DNA of 64,000 nucleotides from Pedobacter sp. MC2016-15 (GCF_026239695.1 NZ_JAPIVS010000001.1:310001-374000), one strand, 5' to 3'; numbered from the stretch's first letter, positions 34,889-43,774 are shown. Notes: a model not told the origin generated them from the letters alone. Numbers and translations: made by a program.

Positions 34889-35569
34889 TCAACCTTCGCT
34901 TGCAATGATCTTTACATCTTTGATGTAGTCACTGTAAGAGACCTCATACCCTTTAAAAGCTTTCAGGAAATTCCAACAGTGCAGAACTTCATCACTCCTG
35001 ATGGGTCCGATATCAATAGTAGCCTGTTCTTCTTTTTGCAGACCAACATAACCTGAGTAAAGGACAGCATTTTGAGTTTCGCTGTAAATCAACAGATAAA
35101 CCAGATCAGTCTCACTGTCTTTAGTCATTGGTCTATCGCCCATGATCCAAGTCAGCGATGCATTACCCAAAGTTGAAATCCTAATCTGCGGCACCATCAA
35201 TGGATTCCTCACACCCTCGCTTAGAAGAAGATCTTTAAAGCTTGTCACAAATTGAGAGCCATCAGTGACTGTGCAATTCATAATATTAGTCATCAGGCAA
35301 TTCATTGGAGTTTGGGGTTTCTTTTTTGTAATTAGATGGTATCCGATTTTAGCGGCTTCATTCATTTTGCCTGCTAATGCATTAGCATATGCGAATTTTG
35401 ACCGTGTCTTTTCCTGAAGTGCTGTTGCTGGCTTAACAGGTTTAGTGCTTTTTTTTCTTGGAGGTTCAATGCCAAAGAATTCATAGACATCGCTCATTCT
35501 TTTCGCCCAGTTTTTGCGGCGTGCGTTTGGAAAGGGGTTGTGTCTTCCGGGTCCTAGTTTTTTTCTCAT
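34889..35569 (-). CDS. DUF6266-like protein, divergent member
   Basis: 226 aa without a signal peptide. It starts with a basic segment (MRKKLGPGRHNPFPNARRKNW). From about residue 50 it follows the same plan as the two DUF6266 proteins at 37045 and 38404: TALQEKTRSKFAYANALAGKMNEAAKIGYH, then a strand with GNASLTWIMGD in the position of their LEISWTME/LVFTWDTS, LVYLLIYSETQNAVLYSG, and LHCWNFLKAFKGYEVSYS. Role unknown. It ends the minus-strand island, 6 bp after the spanin-like gene, so it is probably in one transcript with the lysis-like genes. Confidence 0.7.
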   Translation of the reverse strand: MRKKLGPGRHNPFPNARRKNWAKRMSDVYEFFGIEPPRKKSTKPVKPATALQEKTRSKFAYANALAGKMNEAAKIGYHLITKKKPQTPMNCLMTNIMNCTVTDGSQFVTSFKDLLLSEGVRNPLMVPQIRISTLGNASLTWIMGDRPMTKDSETDLVYLLIYSETQNAVLYSGYVGLQKEEQATIDIGPIRSDEVLHCWNFLKAFKGYEVSYSDYIKDVKIIASEG

Positions 35570-35574
35570 AATAT

Positions 35575-36090
35575 TTAAGTTTTAAGGGTGAATTTTTCTT
35601 TTAGTTTTCTTATAGCCAACCTAGCGATGACTGCTAGTAATACTAATCCGATTATTAACCATAACCAGGACGGCGTACTCTTTTTGTTATCAGTTTTACT
35701 CCCAGATTCAAGCTTCTGCTTCAGTTTAATCTTTGATTTGAAAGCAGCTGCCTCCGATTCAAAGTTTTTTGCAATGTTGGTATTCGAAGAACCAGACTTA
35801 CTTGATCCATGAATCCTGACCTTCTCTGCTTCTCCTGAAAAGCCTTTCTCGCTTGAGAAGGTAAAGGGACCTTTGGGCCATAGTTCAACGAAGTAATCAC
35901 TTCTATTGCTATCTAAACGCAGCCCAATCACAGCCGAACTGCGCAAATAATCAATGTTCCCTGAGACCTGCTGCTCTAATTGATTAGTCATTTGCTCTTC
36001 ATAACGTTCAGAGTTTGACCCGGTATTCTTGAACAAACCGCAACCAACAATCAGAATAGCAAGCGGGCTGATATATTTCAAAGATTTCAT
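35575..36090 (-). CDS. Unimolecular-spanin-like lipoprotein with C-terminal membrane helix
   Basis: 171 aa. The N-terminus is a lipoprotein signal (SPLAILIVGCGLFKN, Cys about 17). The middle (residues about 30-135) is hydrophilic and partly helical, with many Lys/Ser. Residues about 142-160 form a membrane helix (WLWLIIGLVLLAVIARLAI) and the tail is basic (RKLKEKFTLKT). A lipid anchor at one end and an inner-membrane helix at the other is the topology of u-spanins, which fuse inner and outer membranes in phage lysis. It lies directly after the endolysin-like gene with an ATGA overlap. Function is inferred from topology and context only. Confidence 0.6.
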   Translation of the reverse strand: MKSLKYISPLAILIVGCGLFKNTGSNSERYEEQMTNQLEQQVSGNIDYLRSSAVIGLRLDSNRSDYFVELWPKGPFTFSSEKGFSGEAEKVRIHGSSKSGSSNTNIAKNFESEAAAFKSKIKLKQKLESGSKTDNKKSTPSWLWLIIGLVLLAVIARLAIRKLKEKFTLKT

Positions 36091-36743
36091 GGAACACTCC
36101 TTTCTTTGTTGATCCAGTCAGCTACCTGATGAATTGTTCTTCGATGCCTGATCCGGCGATATACACCATCCCCATTTCTACCTCCGCCAGGATTTGTATT
36201 CGCCTCGATAGAACTACACCAATCTCCCCGAAGGTTTTCTATGATCCCAACATGAGCAATCCTTTTTAATTCAGGAAAGTAGATCCCCAAAACATTGCCA
36301 GCTAAATATTGACCTGTGATTCTTGATTTAGGGAATAAATCAGGACACCATGCTGTGCGCGGTTTCGCAAATCCTTCCTTAGCATAGATAAAACTCACAA
36401 AGGCGGCGCAGTATGGAAATCCCTTTTTTAATCCAGCGGTTTTCAGATATGCCTCTACACGTTCACCATCATTGGCATTTGTCTTCTCCCGCACTCCTAT
36501 TTCGGCCTGCGCAAGTTTCACTAATCTGTCTCTGCAATACTGATTGGTAATTTCCCCCGAAGGTTGTGAGTGTTCCTTTAGCAAATAGCGATGAAACACA
36601 TTGCACCAGATAATAAGAGTATACCAAATGATGCCAAGTAAAATACGAACTGTTGCCATAGCGATAAAACGTAAAATTGTGAAACCATAGACGATAAAAG
36701 TGGAAGCCCAATAGTCATTAGAAATTGATTCAATAACCACCAT
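36087..36743 (-). CDS. Membrane-anchored CHAP-like peptidoglycan hydrolase (endolysin-like)
   Basis: 218 aa. Residues about 12-55 are hydrophobic (FIVYGFTILRFIAMA; ILLGIIWYTLIIWCNVF), giving one or two N-terminal helices like a signal-anchor-release endolysin. The C-terminal domain (about 72-205) has VKLAQAEIGVREK, PYCAAFVSFIYAKEG with the nucleophile Cys, and RIAHVGIIENLRGDWCSSIEANT with the His and acidic/Asn partner, a CHAP/NlpC-type amidase or endopeptidase. ATGs at 36743 and 36659 are both possible starts. It overlaps the holin-like gene in another frame and the spanin-like gene by 4 bp. Confidence 0.7.
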   Translation of the reverse strand: MVVIESISNDYWASTFIVYGFTILRFIAMATVRILLGIIWYTLIIWCNVFHRYLLKEHSQPSGEITNQYCRDRLVKLAQAEIGVREKTNANDGERVEAYLKTAGLKKGFPYCAAFVSFIYAKEGFAKPRTAWCPDLFPKSRITGQYLAGNVLGIYFPELKRIAHVGIIENLRGDWCSSIEANTNPGGGRNGDGVYRRIRHRRTIHQVADWINKERSVP

Positions 36744-36961
36744 GAGAGGGCGACAATGAGTAAGAATCCTATGAGACTTATCAATATTAATAACCAGATC
36801 GTTTGGTCCATCACACCAATAGTTGGATCAATGCGATGCAAGAAGGCTGAACTCACTATCCAAATGCCCACTAATAGATTGAGCAATAAAAAAGGCTGCC
36901 AGTTATAAACATTAAAATATGATGACCGCACAGCGATCGGGATTGATCTTAAGACTTTCAT
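36578..36961 (-). CDS. Small membrane protein, holin-like
   Basis: 127 aa with three or four hydrophobic helices: FLLLNLLVGIWIVSSAFL, WLLILISLIGFLLIVALSWWLL, LPLLSSMVSQFYVLSLW and FVFYLASFGILLLSGAMCFIAI. Short basic N-terminus, no soluble domain. Its 3' 82-166 bp overlap the start of the endolysin-like gene in a different frame. Small multi-helix proteins placed just before an endolysin are commonly holins. Sequence alone cannot prove this, and a simple unknown membrane protein is the alternative. Confidence 0.55.
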   Translation of the reverse strand: MKVLRSIPIAVRSSYFNVYNWQPFLLLNLLVGIWIVSSAFLHRIDPTIGVMDQTIWLLILISLIGFLLIVALSWWLLNQFLMTIGLPLLSSMVSQFYVLSLWQQFVFYLASFGILLLSGAMCFIAIC

Positions 36962-37044
36962 AATAAATGTTTTAAAATGTTATACAATCAGATAATTGAT
37001 TTAAATACCTGGCAGGCTTATGGGGCCTGCCAGGTTTGGTTCAT

Positions 37045-37707
37045 TTAAGCGATAGGCTTAAATGTACCCAGATGATCACTTGTCGAAACATAAGTTTTAT
37101 CTTCGGACAAGAAGAACATCCAGCCATACATGGTATCACCAATATATGGTCTTGGTAATTGGATGGTGTACTTTAACATTGCCCTTGTCGCTGCGCCACG
37201 GGCAATCACAAATTTCTCCTTTACAGGACTGTAAAAAACAAATGTTGCGAGATCTGTTGGCTTTGAAATTGGATTTAAAGGTGGATTTTCCATTGTCCAG
37301 CTTATTTCCAATTCCCCCTGAGCCAAGGGCACTAATGAGGTCTGGTATCCACCATCAATCTCATTTTTAACTTTAAGACCAGTAATTGGCAATTTGGAAT
37401 AATCCAATGCATAGTTTGGATAAACACCGATTATTGCATTTTTCAAGCCATTGCGTACAGCAAGGTTAATCGCTGTTGGTCCGGTGTTGTCCGATTCATG
37501 ACCTATGGAAATAAATTCAGAGACATTTCCATAGAACATGGTCACCAGACCAAATTTTGAACGCTGATTGAGTTGTTTCAGCGTTGGCTCTTTTGTTGAA
37601 GCTTTTGGGGTGCTTTTACCCACGGTAAGACCTCGCCATTGAGATATTACCACCTGGCCGATCTTTCCATTGAAATCTCCGACCTGTCCTCTTTTGATAA
37701 TTGACAT
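37045..37707 (-). CDS. DUF6266-family protein
   Basis: 220 aa. The start SIIKRGQVGDFNGKIGQVVISQWRGLTVGK and the segment PTLKQLNQRSKFGLVTMFYGNVSEFISIG are the family signature. Later blocks are NAIIGVYPNYALDYSKLPITG, LEISWTMENPP, FVFYSPVKEKFVIARG and MYGWMFFLSEDKTYVSTS. The predicted fold is mostly beta, with no signal peptide, lipobox or membrane helix. Function is unknown. It lies directly upstream of the holin/endolysin/spanin-like genes (84 bp gap) and could be the cargo they release (inference). Confidence 0.85.
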   Translation of the reverse strand: MSIIKRGQVGDFNGKIGQVVISQWRGLTVGKSTPKASTKEPTLKQLNQRSKFGLVTMFYGNVSEFISIGHESDNTGPTAINLAVRNGLKNAIIGVYPNYALDYSKLPITGLKVKNEIDGGYQTSLVPLAQGELEISWTMENPPLNPISKPTDLATFVFYSPVKEKFVIARGAATRAMLKYTIQLPRPYIGDTMYGWMFFLSEDKTYVSTSDHLGTFKPIA

Positions 37708-37966
37708 TTTGATAAATGTTAAGTGAAAAAATTAATTATTTCAAGCCTGTACTACCGGTAGTTTTCTGACTTGTTGAAACGAATGTAGGAAGGGGTTTTA
37801 TAAGTCACAAGTGATCAGCCTGTTATGTCGTATCTTGTCGCTTCTTGTCGCACATTTGTCTCATTTTACGACATTACAGTGCAACCAGAGTACAGTTTTT
37901 GTACTGATTTGTACATAAAACTGTCCCTGGTTTTTAGTAATGAATTTAGAAATTCTTCAGAAAGAG

Positions 37967-38281
37967 TTACTGGTCACAACCTTTACAGCCATGTTTTTGA
38001 GATTTATTTTCTCTGATCCATTGTTCTAGTTCCCGGCGAACATAAACGGGATGGCCCCCAACGTAGTAAGCAGGATAAATCTGGTTTTTGTTCCAGCGTT
38101 GAAAGCTCCTTACGCTAAACCTAAATAATAGCGCAGCCTCCTTGAGTGTGATGTAATCTGAAGTCTTTAGAGTAATTTGGTCTACAGGCTTTGTACGGTC
38201 AGCAATTTCTTTTAATGTTGTCGAAGCCCCCGTTAATAAATCAATCAACTTATCCAATTTTGAAAATAAATGTTTGAACAT
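37967..38281 (-). CDS. MerR/excisionase-like helix-turn-helix protein
   Basis: 104 aa from the ATG at 38281 (MFKHLFSKLDKLIDLL); an in-frame ATG at 38311 is also possible. A short N-terminal helix precedes a winged HTH: ITLKEAALLFRFSVRSFQRWNKNQIYPAYYVGGHPVYVRRELEQWIREN. This is the AlpA/excisionase-like helix_turn_helix_17 type common next to Bacteroidota mobile elements. It is a likely DNA-binding regulator or excisionase for the island. The C-terminus ends HGCKGCDQ, with two close cysteines. Confidence 0.82.
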   Translation of the reverse strand: MFKHLFSKLDKLIDLLTGASTTLKEIADRTKPVDQITLKTSDYITLKEAALLFRFSVRSFQRWNKNQIYPAYYVGGHPVYVRRELEQWIRENKSQKHGCKGCDQ

Positions 38282-38403
38282 AATTAGAAATTTGTTTAAT
38301 AAATGAAACAATTATGATTACATTCTATCGCCCTATTGAATTTATAAATTCTGTAAATAATAACAAAATTTATTTTGAAGGAAATTGTTTTATTTCAAAA
38401 ATC

Positions 38404-39033
38404 TCAGAAGTTACCAAGATATATACTGTTTGATATAGCTTTTTTGTCAGCAGAAACAAAAGCTGAATATACATAAATGGTGTATGGATCTTTATATTTG
38501 GGGAGTTTGATGATCTCTGTTCCCTCATTCCTCCTTACGTTATCAATGGAGTAAACAGCAAAGTTTTTTTCCGGGCAGTACGCAACTACCATGATCCTGT
38601 CGGTGGGTTTTGTGCCAATTATTTTTTCTGATGTATCCCAGGTGAATACTAAGCCATCCTTTGTTCTTTCAACATTTACAAATTCGTACACTGGCATTTC
38701 TCCTTTACTTAAGATGACATTAGTGTAATCTATTTCCTGATTTGGATAAACTCCTTTGATAGCGTTTAGTTTATTGAGGGATGTAGCTTTATTGTATGGG
38801 TTTAATGTGGTGTTTTTAGTTTCCAATTCAAATCCTGCGTTGATGAAAGGTTTTAACGGTTTGAGTAGATTTGCGACCAGGGTTGTTCCAGCTCTAACAG
38901 CAAGCTGGGCCTTGCTGGGATTATTTTTTTGTTTACCAATCCGCCGTTTAATTAGCTGACCATTTAATTCGTAAATCACGGTGTCACCTAGCCTTCCACG
39001 AAAGCTATCAGCGACCTTTTTTGCTGTTGCCAT
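38404..39033 (-). CDS. DUF6266-family protein
   Basis: 209 aa. Family blocks: VADSFRGRLGDTVIYELNGQLIKRRIGKQKNNPSKAQLAVRAGTTLVANLLKPLKPFINAGF, NAIKGVYPNQEIDYTNVILSKGEMPV, LVFTWDTSEK, MVVAYCPEKNFAVYS and IYVYSAFVSADKKAISNSIYLGNF. No signal peptide. It is separated from the HTH gene by 122 bp and is the first gene of the island as transcribed. Function unknown; paralogous to the proteins at 37045 and 34889. Confidence 0.85.
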   Translation of the reverse strand: MATAKKVADSFRGRLGDTVIYELNGQLIKRRIGKQKNNPSKAQLAVRAGTTLVANLLKPLKPFINAGFELETKNTTLNPYNKATSLNKLNAIKGVYPNQEIDYTNVILSKGEMPVYEFVNVERTKDGLVFTWDTSEKIIGTKPTDRIMVVAYCPEKNFAVYSIDNVRRNEGTEIIKLPKYKDPYTIYVYSAFVSADKKAISNSIYLGNF

Positions 39034-39482
39034 AGTTATAAGTTTTATTGAAATATTGTATTATTACTCAGACAGCCTGGAAATGGAGTTGTTACAGATG
39101 CAAGTTGTGTTTTTGGAGTATGTAGAAAATGGCGACAGAAGGTATTGAGAAGACGTTTTTAAGATAATTTTTAGACCAGGGGGCTACCCAACGCCTAACC
39201 AATGCCTTCTGAAGGACTTTACAAGATATAGCAAAGACATTCCCTCAGAAAATTAAAATATACCCGGTAAGCCGGAAAAATCAACTGCATAGTTTAGCAG
39301 TTGGAGATTTATTAGTCGACGTACGCTTAAATTATTTTTACTGCTTATCAATGGTGTACTATTTCCTATTTCCAATGCATCGGCATTTATTGGTCAAGTA
39401 AGTGAGCAGTGTGCGGTGTCAGAGAATTAGAGCTCATATGATGCCTTAATAAATTATATTACCTATTGCAATAGGTAGCAGG
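39034..39482. other. Gene-free stretch at the right edge of the DUF6266 island
   Basis: About 450 bp of AT-rich sequence with no supported ORF. It contains the presumable promoter of the DUF6266 operon and ends at a decayed duplicate gene. I see no tRNA or integrase remnant. Confidence 0.5.
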
Positions 39483-39565
39483 GTTTGCAATGAGTTATGC
39501 TGGAACTTTATAAGATTAGAGCCAGACCGGAGTTTCACCGGTCGGTTAATCCTTAATCGGTTAAT
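39483..39565 (+). pseudogene. Decayed copy of the 48-aa membrane-protein gene (34704-34850)
   Basis: About 85 bp match the 3' part of the intact gene at roughly 80 percent by eye. Read in the same frame, it gives VMLELYKI-x4-PE-x-HRSVNP but with stop codons before VMLEL and after NP, and no start. The two copies flank the DUF6266/lysis-like genes as imperfect direct repeats. Confidence 0.75.
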
Positions 39566-39576
39566 ACAGAATAAAT

Positions 39577-39849
39577 TTAGCTAGACTTTTTCAAAACATA
39601 TCCCAGATCATCAAATTGAGGCACTTGGTGAACAGAAGTAGTTGCCGCTTTCAAAATGTAGTCTCTTAAATTATTAGATAGCGGCGGCTTTGGATGGGGT
39701 GCCGGAGCTACGATACCAGCAAAATATGCAGACAGTGCACATAGCTGTGAAGTCCCCAAACATTCAGGCTCTTGTGGATCCATCAGATCCCAACTTGCAG
39801 CAACATTGGCGGGAATCCCACCATTATATGAATACCAAGCTCTAGGCAT
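39577..39849 (-). CDS. WYxYNG-family small protein (copy 1)
   Basis: 90 aa from the ATG at 39849 (MPRAWYSYNGG); upstream in-frame codons lie inside the conserved leader. Family blocks: N-terminal WYSYNG, then ECLGTSQLCALSAYF with the two cysteines 7 positions apart, a helix PPLSNNLRDYILKAATT and a C-terminal strand GYVLKKSS. No signal peptide, no membrane helix. I do not recognise the family; seven relatives follow on the plus strand between 43.8 and 62.3 kb. The small size and strand-core-helix-strand plan suggest one compact domain. It is the only copy on the minus strand and has the shared 5' element. Confidence 0.75.
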   Translation of the reverse strand: MPRAWYSYNGGIPANVAASWDLMDPQEPECLGTSQLCALSAYFAGIVAPAPHPKPPLSNNLRDYILKAATTSVHQVPQFDDLGYVLKKSS

Positions 39850-39935
39850 AATGATCAATGCTTTTATAGATCAAAAAGCATATGAAAAACTTTAATAAAC
39901 GCCTACTCTTTTCAGGGTTTTCGGCTAGTCCCATA
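39850..39935 (-). ncRNA. Conserved 5' leader element, copy 1
   Basis: Read on the minus strand: GGG (39933-39931), then GCCGAAAACCC, GAGTAGGC, AAAGTTTTT, and the hairpin GCTTTTTGATCTATAAAAGC at 39879-39860, ending 10 nt before the ATG. The order matches six other copies in the window. Confidence 0.75.
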
Positions 39936-40189
39936 ATTATCAGGCAATTATAGCAGAAATGCGTAAACAGCAGCTGCTTAATACCAATACAATCTATTAA
40001 AAACATAATAAAGGCATCCAGACATAGGTCACATAAGCCATATTCAGTAGATCATAAATCCTATAGGAGATTACTCAAAATATCATACTCTTAATAAGAC
40101 AGCTTCATGTTTCCTCGTCAGTTGCTAAAAGCGCCGGCGAAAATACATTCATGATTGCATATATAGACCCAATTATTTTTAATCCTCAC

Positions 40190-41674
40190 ATGAATCTAAT
40201 CAAGAAAAACCTGCTGACATTAATGACAAGCCTTTTTGTTTCATTCCATGCGCAAGCTCAATCAACTCCCCCTAAGCCATATGGTGCAATTCCAACTGCC
40301 AGACAGCTCAAATGGCATGAAACCGAAATGTATTGTTTAATTCATTTTGGCCCAATCACATTTACAGGAGAGCAACGAGGCTTTGGTGATGCAGATCCCA
40401 ATGTATTTAATCCCTCTAAACTTGATGCCGGACAAATAGTTAAAGCAGCTAAAGCTGGTGGCTTCAGAGGCATCATCCTTGTTGCCAAACATCATGACGG
40501 ATTTCATATGTGGCCAACCAAGGTATCAAAATATAACATCAGTGCCAGTTCATGGAGAAATGGCAAGGGCGATGTGGTAAAAGAATTCCAAATGGCCTGT
40601 AAAAAGGAAGGTCTGAAGTTTGGGTTGTACAACTCTCCCTGGGATAGAAATAATCTGAATTATGGCTCAGCTGCTTATGTTGACGACTATAGAAATGAAT
40701 TGAAAGAGTTGTACTCAAACTATGGCCCGCTTTTCATGAGCTGGCATGATGGAGCAAATGGGGGTGACGGTTTTTACGGGGGCAAAAAAGAACAGAGAAA
40801 AGTGGATCCGGGAAGTTATTATGACTGGCTTAATACCTGGAAAATAACGAGAAAACTACAGCCGGATGCAGCGATATTCAGCGATGCAGGTTTGGATGTC
40901 CGCTGGGTAGGAAATGAGGAAGGCTTTGCACCTGAAACAAGCTGGTCAACTATAACACTTAAAAGTACAGATACAAGGCCCGCTATGCCCGGCTTCATTG
41001 ATACTAAGAATCTGGGAAGTGGCACAAGAAACGGCAAGAAATGGATTCCCTTTGAAGCAGATGTTCCCCTACGCCCAAACTGGTTTTATGATGCGGATGA
41101 TGATGATAATGTAAAATCAGTTGAAAAACTATTCGAAATCTATTGTACTTCGGTTGGTCGTGGTGGTGGATTGGATTTGGGGTTATCGCCAAACAAAGAA
41201 GGCTTGCTGCATCAAAACGATGTAGAGGTTCTATCCAAATTTGGAATTTTGCTTAAAGAAGTTTTTGCTAATAATCTTGCTAAAAAAGCAAAAATTTCCG
41301 TGTCAGATACTAGAGGTGCTGGTAAACAATTTGACATATCTAAGTTAACGGACACAGACCGATACAGTTATTGGGCGACCAAAAACAATATTCATAAAGC
41401 ATCTGTTCAACTTTCGTATTCTAAACCTATACAGTTTTCCATCATACAGTTACGTGAAAATATTAAGCTTGGGCAGCGTATTGACAATGTGAAAGTGCAG
41501 ATATTTAATAATAATCAGTGGGAAGAAATAGCAGAAGCCACAAGTATTGGGGCGAACAAAATTATACGTTTAAAATCCGCTCAAACTGCCGATAAAATCA
41601 GAATCCTGATCTCTGCACCGGTCAGTATCACACTAAGTGATGTTGGTATCTATCAGGAACCAATCAAAATATAA
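40190..41674 (+). CDS. Secreted GH29 alpha-L-fucosidase
   Basis: 494 aa from the ATG at 40190 (MNLIKKNLLTLMTSLFVSFHAQAQ, signal peptide). The GH29 barrel shows LKWHETEMYCLIHFGPITFTG, LVAKHHDGFHMWPTKVSKYNI and GPLFMSWHDGANG, whose Asp is at the nucleophile position. GRGGGLDLGLSPNKEGLL closes the barrel. The C-terminal 130 residues (about 365-494) form a discoidin-like beta domain (YWATKNNIHKASVQLSY; FSIIQLRENIKLGQRI). It removes alpha-linked fucose in the periplasm or outside. Two GT10 fucosyltransferase-like genes lie 6-8 kb away, so fucose is both added and removed in this region. Confidence 0.92.
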   Translation: MNLIKKNLLTLMTSLFVSFHAQAQSTPPKPYGAIPTARQLKWHETEMYCLIHFGPITFTGEQRGFGDADPNVFNPSKLDAGQIVKAAKAGGFRGIILVAKHHDGFHMWPTKVSKYNISASSWRNGKGDVVKEFQMACKKEGLKFGLYNSPWDRNNLNYGSAAYVDDYRNELKELYSNYGPLFMSWHDGANGGDGFYGGKKEQRKVDPGSYYDWLNTWKITRKLQPDAAIFSDAGLDVRWVGNEEGFAPETSWSTITLKSTDTRPAMPGFIDTKNLGSGTRNGKKWIPFEADVPLRPNWFYDADDDDNVKSVEKLFEIYCTSVGRGGGLDLGLSPNKEGLLHQNDVEVLSKFGILLKEVFANNLAKKAKISVSDTRGAGKQFDISKLTDTDRYSYWATKNNIHKASVQLSYSKPIQFSIIQLRENIKLGQRIDNVKVQIFNNNQWEEIAEATSIGANKIIRLKSAQTADKIRILISAPVSITLSDVGIYQEPIKI

Positions 41675-41734
41675 GACACAAATTATAATCTCTTCATTGG
41701 TCATCGACACTATAACCAAATATATAAACTAGTA

Positions 41735-43693
41735 ATGAAATTTAAAGTTGCCATTTGTTTATTCCAAAGCATTATACCTGCCCTATGTTTTGGTCAATCA
41801 TTCAAACTAAATTCTCCTTCAGGGAATATCCAGATAGAAATTAAAAATACCAGCTCCCTTAACTATAGGGTTCAGATGAGCAATCAAGTTATCATCAAGG
41901 ATTCTCCTCTGGGCTTTAAATTTGAAAATGAGAAGGACATGGGTTCAGACCTGAAATTGATTGCTCAAGAAATCAAAGAGATTAATGAAGTATGGCGCCC
42001 GGTAATAAAGTCTAAGCATGAAAGTATCAAAGATCATTACAAATTTCTGAAACTTAGTTTTATTGAAAAATCTGGACTGCAAAGAAAATTGAATCTTGAA
42101 TTACGAGCCTATAATGATGGGGTGGCATTTAGATACCAATTGTACCCGGAATCCATGATCGGTTGTAGAGGTATTGTCAGGGAGCTTACGGGATTTAATT
42201 TCACTGGAGATCCCAAAGCCTGGGTTGCAGATTATAAAAAATACAATTCTCCACAGGAAGAGCAATTCTTACCAAAGCGCCTGAGTTCTATTGACACTTT
42301 AACAAAAGCTGGTCTCCCCTTTTTAATTGAGGTAGATAAGTCCCATTTCGCCGCAATCACTGAAGCAAAAATTGACAATTATCCTGGCTTTTACATAGGA
42401 AAAGAAAGTGGTAAAAGTGATCTGATCACAAAGCTATCACCTCTGCCAAGTGAATCTGAACAAGGGGTCAAAGCAAGATTTTCAGACATACTATACACCC
42501 CCTGGCGTGTGGTCATGCTTGGAAAAACACCAGGAAGTCTGATAGAGTCTGAAATTATCCAGAACTTGAATGATCCTTGTGCACTCAATGACGTATCATG
42601 GATAAAGGCTGGTATGAGTGCATGGGATCATTGGTGGAGTGGCGAAGTTAAACAAGATATGCCCACGATCAGAAAGTATATTGATCTGGCCTCAGAGCAA
42701 GGCTGGCCATATATGATTATCGATTGGCAATGGTATGGACCTTACAATAAACCTGAGGCAGATATCACCAAGGCAGCACCCGAGCTTAACATACAAGAGC
42801 TATTACACTATGCCAAAGAGAAAAATGTGAGGCTGTGGTTGTGGCTTTATTCTTCAGATGTCAATCGTTCCAATAATTTTGAAAAAGCATTTGCACTTTA
42901 TGAAAAATGGGGCATTGCTGGTATCAAGATTGATTTCATGGATCGTGATGACCAGGAAATGGTAAACTGGTACAAAAAAATAATAAAAGCAGCAGCAGAA
43001 CATCATTTGATGGTCGATTTTCATGGCGCATACAAACCTGATGGTATTATACGAACTTACCCAAACATGATTACCCGCGAAGGTGTTATGGGTGAAGAAT
43101 GGTCAAAATTCTCGAACAAACTTCTGCCAGAACACAATGTAACTTTACCTTTTACGCGCATGCTGGCAGGACAAATGGATTACACACCTGGTGGTTTTTT
43201 AAACATCACAAAAGCACAATTTAAGGAAGGTTCACTTCCGACAAAAGTAATGAATACCCGTTGTGCAGAATTGTCAAAGTTCGTCATTTATGAAAGTCCC
43301 TTAACAGTAAATTGCGAACATCCAGACAACATCATTAATCAGCCTGGCGCTGACTTCCTTAAAATCGTTCCTACAGTATGGGATGATATTAAAGTATTAT
43401 CCGGATATCCTGGGGAACATATTATATTGACAAAGCGATCAGGTAGAAATTTTTTCATCGGCGCAATGACCAATAGCCTGTCAAGGGAAATAAAAATAAA
43501 GCTTAACTTTCTTCCGGAAGGAACTTATGAATTAACTTCCTGGGCAGATGCAAATGATGCTGAAATAGATCCATCCAAACTCATTAAAAGTAAACGGAAA
43601 GTTAATCAAAAAAGTTTAATTAAGATCAAAATGGCTGGAAGTGGTGGATATGTAGCCCATCTAAAAGTCCTCTCAACAGGCAGGACAAAATAA
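41735..43693 (+). CDS. Secreted GH97 glycoside hydrolase, retaining alpha-galactosidase type
   Basis: 652 aa. A signal peptide (VAICLFQSIIPALCFGQS) is followed by the N-terminal beta-sandwich typical of GH97 (FKLNSPSGNIQIEI; NDGVAFRYQLYPES). The barrel has WDHWWSG, MIIDWQWYGPYN, LWLWLYSS, AGIKIDFMDRDDQEMVNWYKKI, MVDFHGAYKPDG and ITREGVMGEEWSK. The Asp of KIDFMD occupies the nucleophile position of the retaining GH97 branch; inverting SusB-type enzymes lack it. The C-terminal beta domain ends in GGYVAHLKVLS. It follows the GH29 gene by 60 bp, probably as one operon. Confidence 0.9.
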   Translation: MKFKVAICLFQSIIPALCFGQSFKLNSPSGNIQIEIKNTSSLNYRVQMSNQVIIKDSPLGFKFENEKDMGSDLKLIAQEIKEINEVWRPVIKSKHESIKDHYKFLKLSFIEKSGLQRKLNLELRAYNDGVAFRYQLYPESMIGCRGIVRELTGFNFTGDPKAWVADYKKYNSPQEEQFLPKRLSSIDTLTKAGLPFLIEVDKSHFAAITEAKIDNYPGFYIGKESGKSDLITKLSPLPSESEQGVKARFSDILYTPWRVVMLGKTPGSLIESEIIQNLNDPCALNDVSWIKAGMSAWDHWWSGEVKQDMPTIRKYIDLASEQGWPYMIIDWQWYGPYNKPEADITKAAPELNIQELLHYAKEKNVRLWLWLYSSDVNRSNNFEKAFALYEKWGIAGIKIDFMDRDDQEMVNWYKKIIKAAAEHHLMVDFHGAYKPDGIIRTYPNMITREGVMGEEWSKFSNKLLPEHNVTLPFTRMLAGQMDYTPGGFLNITKAQFKEGSLPTKVMNTRCAELSKFVIYESPLTVNCEHPDNIINQPGADFLKIVPTVWDDIKVLSGYPGEHIILTKRSGRNFFIGAMTNSLSREIKIKLNFLPEGTYELTSWADANDAEIDPSKLIKSKRKVNQKSLIKIKMAGSGGYVAHLKVLSTGRTK

Positions 43694-43774
43694 TATTGAA
43701 AAATAGTTCATCTTGCTTTTTAGTGTCTTTTGTCTCCTGACATTTTTGAGGTTTTCTCTAATTTTAGCTAAAAA

